In this document: in pieces, positions 10,053 through 22,945 of the stretch
Numbering within the stretch: the first letter of the stretch is position 1
Layout: every line of letters begins with the position of its first letter
Assembly (NCBI RefSeq): GCF_918797505.1
Contig: NC_092798.1
Span: 10,863,501 to 10,927,500, forward strand
Length of the DNA stretch: 64,000 nt
Reading direction: 5' to 3'
From: Bemisia tabaci
Taxonomy: Eukaryota > Arthropoda > Insecta > Hemiptera > Aleyrodidae
Made by a program: the position numbers and the translations under genes
Notes under the pieces: model-generated
What the model saw: the letters and a program-made list of their open reading frames with translations, nothing else
Databases searched by the model: none
What the model was told of the DNA's origin: nothing

Positions 10053-13000
10053 ATGCTTTTAATTCCACTATTGACGTTCGTATTCGGTTATGTCCTGTAT
10101 GCATTAACAAAATTAAGGCTCCGATATTATAGACGGTATGGAATGTTGGAAAAAATACCTGGTCCACCAATGGAAAGCAGGATATTAGGACACACCTCGC
10201 TGATGAGTCTCACACCCGAAAGTGAGTATTAACGTAATTTCGTCGTCTCTCGGACGAAAGAACGAAACTCCATTCCAAGGTTGCAAAATTGACTCAAACA
10301 ACTCAATATTTAACAAGAATAGACCTGTGCAATTTTTGTCGAAAATTAGTTTGATTTTCGCATAAAATCAGAGGAAAAATCGGTGAATTTTTCAGTCAGA
10401 AATTCCCAAAATTCTCTTGGTAAAAATGCAATCGGCGCGAGGAAATTTGGCAACATTGAAATGCAGTTACGTTCCTTCGTTCCGGAAACGACGATTTATG
10501 CACCTGATTCGAGCTGCAGCCCGGCGTTAAACATGAAAAAAAAATGCATAAAACCCAAAAATTTGTGGCTAAAATACTGAAATAATGTTATTTAAGTAAA
10601 GAGATTCCTGAACGTGGTCTTCATGCTTAATTAGGTATATTGAAGCAACATTTATAGAGAAGAGTTGAGATACTCTTAATCCTGAACTTTACTTATGTGC
10701 CAAACTCTTGCTGAAGTTATGATACATCATCATTTACGATCAGAATTAAGGTTAGGTCATGCGAAACGTGCGCTGTAGTGACTTTATATCATTGAAAATG
10801 CACATAAGTCTTGAATATCCTCATTGTGCTCTCTCCAAATAGACTCAAAATGATTTTATTTTCCTTTTTTTCTCAAATTTCAATACCTTCCGGAAGCACA
10901 TACTTTAGCCCTCTCGAATGATAATGATTTCAATAAGTTGTACTGTGGTTCAATGTGGTAATCTGGTTCTCTACGTAATATTTCAGCTAGGTTGTTGATG
11001 CACCGATTTCAATTCATTCTTCAGACATAACACGGCGACAATTGCCACGGAAGATGCTTGTAGCCGCCTTAGAAGCAAGCTTTTTCTATCAAATGATGCT
11101 TTGAATGTACATACATTTTCAGAATTTTTCCCTCTTGCCATCGAAGATAGACATAATAGGAATGCTCTCAACACAAAATGCTGATAGTATTTTGAGAGGG
11201 GGTGAAAGGCAAAGTCGTCGTAGCGTACTTGAAATACTCATTATGTAACATTGTTAAAACAAAAATATTTTTTTGACACAGTTGGGATGAAATATGCTTA
11301 ATTTAGAAGTTATTCGTCGATCGACAAGGATTCATACATTTGCAATGTTATTTATTGAATTTCAACTCAATTATTTGTGACGATCCTCAATATACACGTT
11401 TTGCCATTGAAAACTATACTTCGTATCCATTTCATACTTTTTATTTTTTTTAAAAAAGAAAATATTTAATAATTAATTTTAACCTAATGTCCTTCAGCGC
11501 GCCTTGATTTTGTTAGCCGATTATCCAAGGAATATGGTGGTATATCTCGACTTTGGATGTTTTGGCTACCGGAGGTCCTGATATCTGATGCTGATTACGC
11601 AGAGGTTTGTCACAGATCTTTCGAATACCTTACAACTTTACATTTTTTGCAATCCACTCATAGTGTGTGTTTTTTTTTTCTTTTTCTTTTTTTAAATTAC
11701 TTATTTTTCAAAAGGGCCGTGTGGTACTATACCATGAAACGTGTTCCAATTCACGCAATTTTGTTTTAAATCTTGAGCCGACCGAACGGAAACCAATTCG
11801 GAGTATTTATCCTTAGAAACAAAGCTGATGAAGGCTTCTGTAAAATCTGCATGGAGCCAATCATTGGAAAATCGCGATGGGCATATTTGAGCAGGACTAA
11901 AAAATTTTTCTTGGCCTTGAATAAGCGAGAGAAATTAGTTGAAAAAATTACCTGTGCACCAGACTCTCATCAGTCACACTCCTCTGTAGTAGATTTTTAC
12001 TTCTTCTACCCTTATAACGATTTCAATCCCCTGCCGCAAAAAGTGCACCGATTTCTGATTGGTCTATCAATTGGAGGCTTTCGAGTAGCCCTAAGAGCTT
12101 ATAGAATAATAGAGGATTTACAGATAATAGAGTATAGGATTAATCAAGTTATTTAAAGTCAACTCACAGTACTTTCGCTCGAGAATGGTACTTTTGGAGA
12201 GTGCGGTGCATGATAACTTACCTGAAAAGAGAAAAGAAAAAACAAAAGTCAGTCAAATAGCCTATGGAGGAAAACCTCAACATAAATCGAAGCGTTGGGC
12301 GTAGAAAGGACATTTCTTGGTTGCGGAGTTTCAAAATCTCCAGTAATGTTTCATCAACTATAATTAAAGCAAATGTATTTTACAAAATATTCTTTATGAT
12401 TTTAGAATGCTGAAAACGGAACAATTTCAGAAAATTTACCCGATCGTTTCCTCTCTAGAGCATAAAGAGGTGAAGGTACTGGACCAAAGCAACCGAGAGA
12501 TGCCTTTTTTGTACCCAACGCCTTAATATGACTTATACATAAAATTGACCACTGTAAAGTCTCATTGATTCGAACAATCTGATAGGATCCGCAGGGACCT
12601 CTGCAAATGTTTTCATAACCGAAAAATGGAGTGCTAATCCAATCTTACTTCATAGATAGTTGTTAGAACTCGTGTGTTTTTAGTGTTCTGTGTGATAATG
12701 GAGATATGTATGTATCAAGTTACACTTTTTTCTCCTCAGGTATACTTCCATGCCAAAAGTCTGGAGGAGAAATCCCATTTTTATGCGCAGCTTCACGACT
12801 GGCTGGGCAACGGGTTGCTTACAAGTGGAGGTAAGTGCGATACTGCGCGTGCTAGGGAAAAACGCCGTACGAACAATTGAACACTCAAATGTTGCCAGGT
12901 CTCTCGCCATTAATTGTGTATTTTTGAAATGGCCATGAATATTTCTTCTTGAAATCTTCAGATATTTTGGATAAAATTGTGATTGAAATTCTCCGAGAAA

Positions 13001-16000
13001 TCGAAAAAAAATATTCATATATTTTCCTGGAATCCGTGATTCATCAGAGGAAATTTGGCAACGTCTGAAGGCTTATACGGCGTCCTTCCTTAGCACGGCA
13101 GTATAACGTCATAGTTGCATAAGTGCATAGCGTACAGGGTAAATTGTTTGCACCTTACAAGGATAGGAACCTCTGTACTTCCATCAAAGTGTCAAAATTT
13201 TCGCCCCCGTAATATTTTTCTAATTTCATCTTGTGAAGAAAAACGAAACAACCACCTCCCTTGAGATTTTGTACCTAAGTTTCTTCGCAAACTCTTCGAG
13301 AATATCTCCGTTAATAGTAGATTTTGAAAAAGGACTTGCTTGAGCTGCAGATATAATTAATTTATAGCTGATCCACATGAATCAAACATCAAAACACGAT
13401 TCTATGACCAGCGCTACTGACCCATTGCGATTTGCTCTGAACGGCCTCAATCCTAGTCCAATCAAATGCATGGATTTGAAACTTGTCTTGGCGGATTTCA
13501 GGTGAGCTATGGCACGAGCGGCGGAAACTGATCACCCCGGCGTTTCATTTCAACGTCCTGAATGCTCTCTGCGACACTTTAGTACAGAATGCGGTCGTTC
13601 TCATTCAGAAACTGCGCGAGCATCCGAAAGACACGCCGGTCAACGTGACAACGTTGATGCATCTAGTCGCCCTGGATAACATTTGCGGTGAGTTTGTGAA
13701 CATCGTTGGTTTGTACATCATTTAAAACAAAAAATTGGTGCAATGGGTCCGTTCCAAAAATGGATAGAACTGAGAACTTTTTGTGGGGAATGCATGAGGG
13801 GTCTTCGTGTTAGGGGGTCTAGAGGACACTAAAAGACACCTTCCTAAGGAGGATTTGTCCTGTGATTTGAGGATTAAGGAGGGTCCCCCCCCCCCCCGCT
13901 GCAAAGGGTGATTCAAGGGATTTGTCTAGCGTGAAAAGGGGCTTGGGAGGCCTCTCTTAGAAAACTTCGAAAAATTTAGTCGTCTAAGAGCAATTTTGAG
14001 CTGTTTTCACCAACGCATTGATAAAATTAAAATTTCAAGGATGAAAAATATATCACACTTTATTCGTCAAAATCCTTCACGTTTTTTAGGAGGGGCCGAG
14101 TGAATTTCTTGGGAGAGGCAGATCCCCTCAGTCCCATGCTAGTTCTATCCATGGTTGCAAAGAGACGCACATTGCACGAATTGCATGATTTATTCTTGGC
14201 TAGAAACAGTTGTATAAGAAAATTTTTTAAAAAAAATTGTACCGACGTGAGTAAACTTGACCTAAGTATATTCTAATGAGCTTAGATTAAACTAATAAAC
14301 ATTTGGACGCTGCGAACCTATTCTGCCGTACTAAGGAATGTATGAGCCTTCAGGCATTTCCAAATTTTCTTTAACAGATCATGAATTTTTGGGGAAATTT
14401 GTTAATATTTTTCTTCCAATTTTTTAGAAAATTTTGTTCATATTTTGATCCAAAGAGTCTCAAAATTTCAAAGAAAAATATTCCGTAAGTTTTTCAAAAA
14501 TAAATATTTCACGAGAGGCAATTTGGCAACATTTGAATGGTCATACGGCGTTTTTCCTTGGTACAGCAACATTAGAAGGTAGTGTTCCTCTTAAGTTTGC
14601 CTTCAAATTCACCATACAGGTATTGAACCGCCTGAGTCACGCAAATAGATATCTCTTCGAAAAACGCACATTTAGCTCGCTATATGAACTTTGCTGGAAC
14701 CACTATAGCCAATGCGCAAACCAGTCAATAATTATGAGTAACTTTAGGTGCGCCTTCATTTGTTGCCGCATATGCAACAAGCATACCTGGAAGCGCGTAT
14801 TCAGTTTAATACCCGAAAGAACCCACCATTACATCGCTCCATGAACTTGATTTCACCGATTAACAACGTGAAGCTGTGAACATATTGGTGGATATTGTCT
14901 TTTAAAGTTCGTCTTTAATTCTGTTGCAAAGGATATACACCTACCAAGAGCTTTGAATACTTATATATTTCAATTCATGAAGATAACTTTGCGAAGTTAT
15001 ACGGACTTGGAAAAGCACGAGAGTAGGAAGGAGACTCGGTGCGTATATGTCGCAGGCAATTAGCAATCGCCGGCAATTTGCAAGCTGTTAACACGTTGTT
15101 TCAATAAATCGCAATAATGCGCATCGGCATAATGCAATTTTTAAGAGTTATGGTCTTCAAAAGTATGAGCTCGGCTTGAAGCGCCTTCATTTTTTGTGAT
15201 ACTGTACGCTTTGTCACGATGTTAGTTTAGTTGCCTGTTCGATCTCAACCCAACTAATGTCACGGAGTTCATTGCATGCTCTCCTAAGTCTACATATTTC
15301 TACCATGTTTTTAGGGATAGAAAAGTGTCCATTCACATCATAGGCAACATAATCAGCACTCTAATCTTGTTCTTTTAATTTTGAATTTCTTGCATTTCTA
15401 TATTTATTTACCTACCACTGGCTTGTAAATTGCCGGCGATTGCTAATTGCCTGCGACACGTTTGTGCGGATTCCTTGGAAAATTTTTGGGAATTTGCTTC
15501 TCACTATGGAAAACATTCACTGAAATTTGCACGAAAATCCGCACAACCGTTTTCATGTAAAAAATTAAATAACCCGATTAAATTTGGCAATAGCTGATGT
15601 GGCTTTGTTCCTTTCTGTTTAACGCGGTACATTCTTCGATGGTCATCTCGGCCATTTACAGAATGCCTATCGGATCATTTCTGCATTCAATTTAATTTAC
15701 GGGCTTGAACAATACATCTCGGTAACTTTTGTATACTTTTTATTTCAGAATCTGCAATGGGGATCAAAATCGACGCCTTAAACAACCCAAAACTGGAGTA
15801 CATTCAGGCAGTAGAAGAGTGAGTAACCAGTGAGCCATAATATTATTCTTAGGAGAGTTTAAAGCGCGAAACCTAAAAGTTTTGCCTCTATTTTAAAGCG
15901 ATTGCTGATATCAGTGGCATTTCCAAAATAGAAAATTTTTTTCACAAAAACGCAATTTTTCGATATTTTTTATTTTTTATCGGAGGACCCCCCGAGAAAT

Positions 16001-19000
16001 TTTTACTTGAAATTCCATCTTTAAGGGAATATTTTTGGCTAACTCCTTGACATACGCTAGAATGTCCTTGGTAGAATATCCGTCGATTATCCATCAAGGA
16101 GCCTCCCAAAATAAGGGCTGACTTTCGCCCCTTTTTCGGTAATCGATTCGACCATCGAGCATCGAATCAAGAATTCATCGAATCAGGGAGTCAGCAATCG
16201 CCGGCAATTTGCAAGCTACGTACTTGTCAATTCGTCAAATTTTAATTACGATAATATCGATTTAGTAAAGATTTCTATACGTCCTCAAACCCAGCGATAC
16301 TCTCCGCTTTGCCAAGGAGTTTGTTTTGTTGCTTAACCGAACCTAACACAGATTATTGATGACATTTCATGAACTCGCGAGTGTGCTAGCTGGCACCATG
16401 TATCCAAGAAGAAGGGGCTAACGTATGTTTGAATTCAAAGCATAATAATCCCTATTTCCAATCTCGTTTTTTCACTTTAAAACGATTTAGTACTGTTACT
16501 TTAAACTGTTCAGTAATTTTTCACGGGATTTTTTTTTTCAGCGCTGGCGTCATAACTATTCTTAGAGGACTCCGACCTTGGTACTGGGGCAGGTTATTCT
16601 ACTACTTACCTCTAGGTCAAAAATATAGGAGGAGTTTGGACATAATTTTTGAACTTGCTCAAACGGTAAATATTGCTCATTTAGAATAAATATGATAATA
16701 TAAAGATCTGTGATATTTACTTCATTGGCGGTATAAGTGACAATAGAATTAAGTTGAGAGGTAAGAGAAAGAAGCAAAACATCTTCAAGAAGTATCGCAA
16801 GCGCCAAAAATTGAATTAATTTCATTGTAACTCTTCTATGCAACTCTTCACTTTAGCAGCGCGGCAGCAGTGCTAATAAGTAAGATTTTTAGAGCAACTA
16901 CTCGTGCCTAAAAGACAAGTTCGTTGTTTAAACGAGGAATGGAGATGTTGCATGTATGAGGAATTTGCAATTTGACTTTTGATTCTTATGAAAAAGTTCG
17001 CGAGCAATACGATGGTGCCACTGGTTTTCTCTGAAAGTAACTCCCAAGCTCAAAAAAAGCTCTCAAGTTGAGGCCAAAATAGAGGGGATATCCAACGCTA
17101 TCCTGAGAGTCCACGTTACATCAAGACAAACTCTCCATGCGAGGATAGGGAGCAAATACATTAGCAGGGTTACCGTGTTTTCAGTTTTAGGGTTCCCAAA
17201 TAAAGTGGCAGCCCTGTCGATGTATTTGCTCCCTATCTTTACTTGGAGAGTTTGTCTTGATGTAGACGTAGACTCTCAGGATAGCGTGGGATATCCCCTC
17301 CATTTTGGCCTCAACTTGAGAGCTTTTTTCGAGCTTGGGAGTTAATTTCAGAGAAAACCAGTGGCACCATCGTGTTTCTCGCGAACTTTCACATGAGAAT
17401 CAATAGTCAAATCGCAAATTCCTCATACACATGCAACATCTCCATGGAAGGTGATCCGTCATTTTGGATCCTTACAGCACAACCCACCACCTCAGGTGAA
17501 GTGGCAAGTGCAGTCTGAACAGTAAAAACGCATTCACCTCTGTGCGTATGCAACCCGGACATCCGTGGAGCCCGAATAGTTGCATCCAGGCGTTCCAGTT
17601 TTTGTTCAGCGCTCGTCGCATGCGATACTAACAACAAAAGGAACTTTTCTCGTTTCAATAACGCATCAACTTAATTCCAACATCGCTTATTGTGCCGATG
17701 AAGTAAGTTGTTATTTATTTTTATCGCGACGCTGTCTACATTTGTCTAGTCTACATTTGAAGGAAATTCACTGACAATTTAAACAAAATTCGATTAGTCT
17801 TCCTCTTGAATGGGAGTGAAAACTGAGCAACAATTTGTGACGTTGGTGTCGGGAGTATATGCCACTTTTTACTTCAACCATCGATAAAAGTACCAGCAGA
17901 GTAATAGTACATGCTAACGGAATTGCATCTCTGCTATTACAAATTGTACGTGATGATTGTTCGAATGTGTTACAACGAAACTGGTCCTCAAAATCACAAA
18001 AATTAAGGCATCTGACTCTGAGCAAGATTTGTGGGGTTTCTTGACCTACATTAACAAGACGTCCTTTGTTCGGAAATTTCCGCCTTTGGGAAATACTTCA
18101 CGTTTAGGCACAAAATCTCTAAAGAACAATGCTCGAAGTCACCTGAAGTTCCTCACACAAAATTCTAATAAAAGCTTTTACAAAAATCATGTGTGCCTTT
18201 CCTCTTAAGTTTATTCAGGTATTTGCGCTTTTGGGATGAGTCCTGACACCATCTCTTTGCCATATTGAGCTAAGCATTTCTCAGTTTTGGGGTTTGCGCC
18301 TTTGGATGCCGTCTTTGCGTTGACCAGATAGTATAAATAAGTCCAATTTGTACCTAATTTTAAAATTGCGTTAAAGAATTCTTTACTTTGCTTTCTTTCA
18401 GGCTATCCAAAATAGCAGAAATAAGAGATCTTTACAGCAGAAAGCGACCGGCGTTGTGAACGAAAGTAAAGGTATCAAAAACTGATATTAATCCCGTTTG
18501 AAGTTAATTTTCTCTAGAAATTTCGCATACGCTTGTGGACGAGAATTTATTGGTCATTAAATTGATGACTGCGGGGTAAAATATAAACAAAAAAAACCGA
18601 TGGTTCAAGAATATTTATTTTACGGATCCGAAATTGATCAAATCAAAGATGTGCGAACCTAGTGGACCATGCAATGGGCAGGGTATGAATTGAATCACCG
18701 CAGGATATATTTTCTCATCAAACTTTTACGTCTAATACGTTAAAAATGTTGGAAAAGTTCAAAATTATCTGATAAAAATGAAAATGTAGTGTCTAGTCTA
18801 CATTTGAAGGAAATTCACTGACAATTTAAACAAAATTCGATTAGTCTTCCTCTTGAATGGGAGTGAAAACTGAGCAACAATTTGTGACGTTGGTGTCGGG
18901 AGTATATGCCACTTTTTACTTCAACCATCGATAAAAGTACCAGCAGAGTAATAGTACATGCTAACGGAATTGCATCTCTGCTATTACAAATTGTACGTAT

Positions 19001-22000
19001 AATTGACTTGTTTTTTCTGTTTTAAAGAGAAAAAGAGATTGGCATTCCTTGATATTTTACTGGAAGCTTGTGATTCAACGACCAATCCATTATCAGATGA
19101 GGGTCTTAGGGAAGAAGTGAACACCTTCATGTTTGGCGTAAGTAAAATCTTTCACCTAAATCAATATGGAGCGTCACATTGTTTACCCTAGGTAATTACA
19201 AAGTTTTCAGTTATGGTGATCAAAGTTGGTTTAGGTTATATAAGTTTTTGATAGGTACACCAAGACTGGCATTATTTACCAAAGATTTCACTTGCCTGAA
19301 CCGAGGCTCAAATGTTATGACAGGAAACTTTAGTTATCTAGACCTATGGCTTTGGTATTCCATAAGCACCGAAATTCTATTTTCGTAGCAGAATTTATTT
19401 TTCTTCGTGCAGAGATCATATATTTAATAGTTTTCAATCTAATTTAAAAAAAAAAAAAAATTATCATCTCAGCTGTACTGGCATGCAATATGCGCTTGTA
19501 ACGCTTTCCAACACAGCGCATAAGCGGTCATAATTTAATTTTTTCGATGGAAAATCTCAAAATTGACAATCGACTGGTCTTTTTTTCAGGGGCACGAGAC
19601 AACGGCAGTGTCAATGGGTTTCACCCTGTTTCTTTTGGGAAATCATCCCGACATTCAGGTAATACCGCGTCCATGATTTTGGCTAATACTGATACAGCCT
19701 TCCACTGAATAATTTGAAAAAGAACCAAATAACAATCGGTTCTACAAAAAATAAAATTCATCCCTCCTTTACTTGCAACTTGCAGTTTACTGATTAAATT
19801 TCGATTGCATTTTCCAAAAATGAAAAGAGAGCATTCCAATACTTGCTGTGAGGAACATAAAACAGACAGGGCCGCATACGAAAATAAGGGGAGGGACGAT
19901 TATGCCACATATGTACCTACGAGGACGAAAAGCAAGCCTAAAAACCACTTACAATTCCATCAAAAGTCGATCAGTTGAGGGTTTTTAACTCTCAGCACAT
20001 TAACTCAAAGAACGTGAAGTAATTCCTTACATCACAAATTAAGTACATAAGAGATACCATTGTACGATACAATTCAAATCATATCTGAATTTGCAGGTTT
20101 TGATGAAGGAATTGGCTGTCACTCAGTAACAATGGCCTATTTTGGTCTTATTTTTTCAGGAAAAATGCTATGAAGAGCTCGAAGATATTTTCCAAGGATC
20201 CGATAGGAAAGCGACGGTGGATGATCTGCGATCTATGAAGTATTTGGAACAGGTCATCAAGGAAAGCTTGCGGCTATTTCCCAGCGCGCCTATGATCTCG
20301 AGAAAAGCGAAAGCGGATACTAAATTTGGTAAATTTATTTATACTAAAGGTACTAAAAGGAAATTTTCGACTTAAGCCTCTTAAAGGTTGAAGTCAACAT
20401 TTGGAGCCAAAACGTGGCAAGTCAATATTTAAATTGCTAGGGAGTTAGGAATTGGCAGAATGACAAGAAAATGAATCACAGCACCGCACTAAATTACGTT
20501 TCGTTCATTATATTTTCACGCAGCAAAGAGTACTGAATGATTCCAAGCTCAATGTCTAACAGGAAACGGCGTTAATATGAACGTTTATGGAATACCTCTA
20601 CTAAAAAGTTGGTGCATAGTGTGATGATAAGTATTGCAAACATTTCTTTTTTTATCATCAGGCAGATTCCTGATTTTTCAGCGGACCATGTGCAATTAGG
20701 TTGTTTTTTAAAAATGGATTTTACTCCATAAAACTCCAATTTTAGCAAATCTTTAAGTTTTAATTCAGTCAAATCTAAAAAACGTACAACACATCAATTA
20801 TTGGAGCAAGTTGGGACATGATGATCTACCCTTGCGAATGCATCGGAATGGATTTACCCAAGTTGATTAAATTACTCGCATCCATTTAAATCTACCATAA
20901 TTCATTTCAGACTAATCAAGAAGTTGATATGGATGCATTTCTGTCATCAAATGAAACTATGTGCGTTATGACGTGAGCCCTGTTATTCATACATTCTTAA
21001 GGGTCTCAGGGTTCATATCTTAATGCACATAGTTCCGTTTGGCATTTATACGTTCGTATAAATTTTCTGGCCGGTCAGAAAAAGTTAGTGCTTAGCTTAT
21101 GAATTTCGAGGCGTTAGGAAGTCAAACAATGATACTTTGAGGAGTTAATAAAAGCCAGTCAACCACTGGTTGAAATCGGTTCATTCGTACTTATTCGAGT
21201 TAGATCATCTCTATTTTCGCAGAAGGCACATAATGTGTACTATTATGCTGTTTTTTCAGGAGATTACGTTGTACCGGAGGGCACATTGGTAACTTTCAGC
21301 ATTTACGCGCTGCATAGAAATCCGAAATACTTCTCAAATCCCGAGAAGTTTGATCCTGACCGATTTAGCCCGGAAAACATTAAAGGCCGACATCATTATG
21401 CTTACACGCCTTTTGCTGCTGGATCCAGAAATTGTATAGGTGAGATTATAACTTGTGTACATTGCGTGCTAAGGGTAATATCAAGCGTTATACCAAGAGT
21501 CTTGGAACGTAGTTACAGTGGTAAATAGAAATTACCTTGTAGATTCACTTTGAAAAAAAAAAAAAAAAATGAAATATCAGGCAACTTTTATTTTTCAAAG
21601 AGGGCTAAAGGAGTGGAAATCTAGGGAATTAATTAGAGAGCGCGGTTCAGGTGGGAGCAGAATACTGAATCTTCTAATAGAAATTATTAAATTATTTTAT
21701 TAAAGTTACATTACTTTTATTCTATTTATTTTTCTTTATCATAAATTTGCTGATATTTCCTGAGATCAGATAAATTGCCAGAATCAACCGTTAGTTGATC
21801 AATGGTTAGTCGGTTACGTCGTGCATTAATTTATTTAATTTACTCTGATTCTAGGTCAAAAATTTGCCATGATGGAGGAAAAAGTGGTGTTGTCCTCCAT
21901 TTTGCGAAATTTTGTTTTGGAGTCTATACAACGCGAGGATGAATTAAAATTGCAATTTGATTTAGTTCAACGGCCACTAAAACCTATTGAAATTAAATTT

Positions 22001-22021
22001 AAACCCAGAAATACTGCCTGA
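10053..22021 (+). CDS. Cytochrome P450 family 4 (CYP4C-like), gene A
   Basis: A haem-thiolate monooxygenase anchored in the ER membrane that takes electrons from NADPH-P450 reductase. CYP4 enzymes typically oxidise fatty acids, hydrocarbons or foreign compounds; the substrate here is unknown. Exons: 10053-10221, 11498-11604, 12740-12830, 13502-13687, 15749-15818, 16542-16665, 18402-18471, 19028-19137, 19590-19658, 20160-20328, 21260-21439, 21855-22021, giving 503 aa, normal for CYP4. Visible are an N-terminal membrane helix (about 1-20), PGPP 36-39, WHERR 126-130, the CYP4 motif ESAMG 185-189, I-helix FGGHETT 308-314, ExxR 367-370, DPDRF and the haem loop [10 protein letters not shown] with Cys447. 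I chose the ATG at 10053 because it aligns with B and D; an upstream GTG is in frame. Gly309 replaces the Glu usual before GH[DE]TT. Exon 2 ([14 protein letters not shown]) is the most divergent. The acceptor of exon 8 is AAG, not CAG. Confidence 0.93.
12844..13100. mobile_element. MITE, tgccgtgc-TIR family, in intron 3 of gene A
   Basis: Starts about 13 bases after the donor of exon 3. The left end gctagggaaaaacgccgtac is mirrored by the right end ggcgtccttccttagcacgg. The interior (cttgaaatcttcagatattt ... gaatccgtgattcatcagag) recurs in the other copies. About 257 bp, no coding capacity. Confidence 0.75.
14333..14568. mobile_element. MITE, tgccgtgc-TIR family, in intron 4 of gene A
   Basis: Left end tgccgtactaaggaatgtat and right end acggcgtttttccttggtac flank an AT-rich interior. 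About 236 bp, close in length to the copy at 57746. Confidence 0.7.
15049..15458. mobile_element. MITE, tgtcgcaggcaattagc-TIR family (copy 1)
   Basis: The ends tgtcgcaggcaattagcaat and attgctaattgcctgcgaca are perfect complements, and the inverted match continues through cgccggcaattt.caagc. The 410-bp body recurs in the opposite orientation at 33775-34171 in intron 7 of gene B. A lone end is present at about 16192-16216. The ends point to a DNA transposon, but no transposase is present. Confidence 0.85.
15459..15640 (+). repeat. Partial copy of the ttgtgcggattcctt MITE family
   Basis: Contains tttgtgcggattccttggaa, then the complement-like aaaatccgcacaaccg, and the terminal part aatagctgatgtggcttt shared with the full element at 24978-25205. 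It directly abuts the preceding element, so one probably inserted into the other. Confidence 0.55.
16711..17706. repeat. Large foldback element in intron 6 of gene A
   Basis: The inner arms (about 16940-17170 and 17217-17445) are long and well matched inverted copies; the left contains ctcaagttgaggccaaaat and the right contains the complement. The outer arms are more diverged and carry mirrored open frames, one on each strand. The minus-strand frame at 16825-16721 begins [20 protein letters not shown]. The plus-strand frame ending at 17702 reads [12 protein letters not shown]. Each frame ends at a gtaa donor-like site. The element may have captured a first exon with a signal-peptide-like start, or the frames may be chance. 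Confidence 0.6.
17743..17951. repeat. 209-bp exact repeat, copy 1 (intron 6 of gene A)
   Basis: By eye identical over 209 bases to 18790-18998. It starts tgtctagtctacatttgaag and ends ttacaaattgtacgt. The flanks differ, so this is a dispersed copy, not a tandem unit. The minus strand has an open frame with a hydrophobic stretch ([16 protein letters not shown]), of unknown meaning. Confidence 0.8.
18790..18998. repeat. 209-bp exact repeat, copy 2 (intron 7 of gene A)
   Basis: Identical to 17743-17951, with exon 7 of gene A lying between the two copies. It ends only 29 bases before exon 8, so it sits directly upstream of the polypyrimidine tract of that acceptor. Lack of divergence indicates a very recent origin, gene conversion or an assembly artefact. 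Confidence 0.8.
20925..21058. mobile_element. MITE, aacggaactatgtgcat family (copy 2), intron 10 of gene A
   Basis: The left arm holds tcaaatgaaactatgtgcgt and the right arm holds atgcacatagttccgtttgg. The centre (gtgagccctg ... cagggttcata) also pairs. Same family as 4145-4280. Confidence 0.7.
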
Positions 22022-22049
22022 AATAAATAAATTCGTGTGAACAAATAAA
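22022..22049 (+). terminator. Polyadenylation signals of gene A
   Basis: AATAAATAAA follows the stop codon directly and a further AATAAA lies at 22044-22049, followed by a T/G-rich stretch. If the first signals are used, the 3' UTR is extremely short. Confidence 0.65.
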
Positions 22050-22799
22050 GTTGTTTTATTATTATGTTTTCTTCCATAAATCACTTTCCAGTGTAAGGAA
22101 AACTTTTGAAATTTAACAGGTTTTTTTGATTTTCCAATTCTTGAAATTCAAACTGATACTTCGCTCTATTTTTTCCTCAGTATTTCTTCTTTTCTGAGAT
22201 AGAATCAAACTATAGTGGGGAGGGGAAAGGATACCAAATAAAAGAAAGTTGTGAGAATTTCAAGTGAAAAATAATTTAGAGTAATGACTCTCAGGTCAGA
22301 TCACAAAGATCGGTAAATTTTCATTCTATCTGGCATAATAATATCGACGACTAAAATTCAAAACCACGTATCTTCGTTTGCGACGTTGCAGACTTCTTTC
22401 CATTTTTTATTTTTCCTTTAGGAGACCGGTAAACGTAACTTCTTCAAAATTGTCTTGATTTTTCTTGTCCGTCAGCAAAACATTCTACGTCAATTTCAAA
22501 CTATGGAGTCGGCTTGTTTTTCTTCAAAACGTATTGGAAATCTTGAAACATCGCGATAAAAATACATGGGTTCGCACTTTAGCCACCGATATGATGATCA
22601 GAATCCCATAATGAATATCACTGTCCATATTTTCGTTACAGCAAAATTCATCCATAGTGCTGCTCGAAAATGCCCGTAATAAAACAGAATCCCCCGTGCT
22701 CAATATTTCTGGATACATTAAGTTCGCCAATCTCACACTTTAAGTCCAAGTATGAGACTTTGATACGCAAAAATAATATTTTCAATTCAAAACAGAGCA

Positions 22800-22945
22800 A
22801 CATGGCAACAGTGCGTAAAAACTCACACCCACTAGCGCAAGTATATTACTGGTCGCTGGATCCCACCGGGGCCTCACTTTCGAACAACAAGCAGTTGTCT
22901 ATTGGAGCTTTTACAGCGTTGCCAACCGAGACAAGCTTTTAAATC
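22800..22945 (+). repeat. Dispersed repeat, copy 2
   Basis: Matches 7200-7345 at its start (caacatggcaacagtg) and end (ttttacagcgttgcca), with a diverged middle. Confidence 0.5.
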
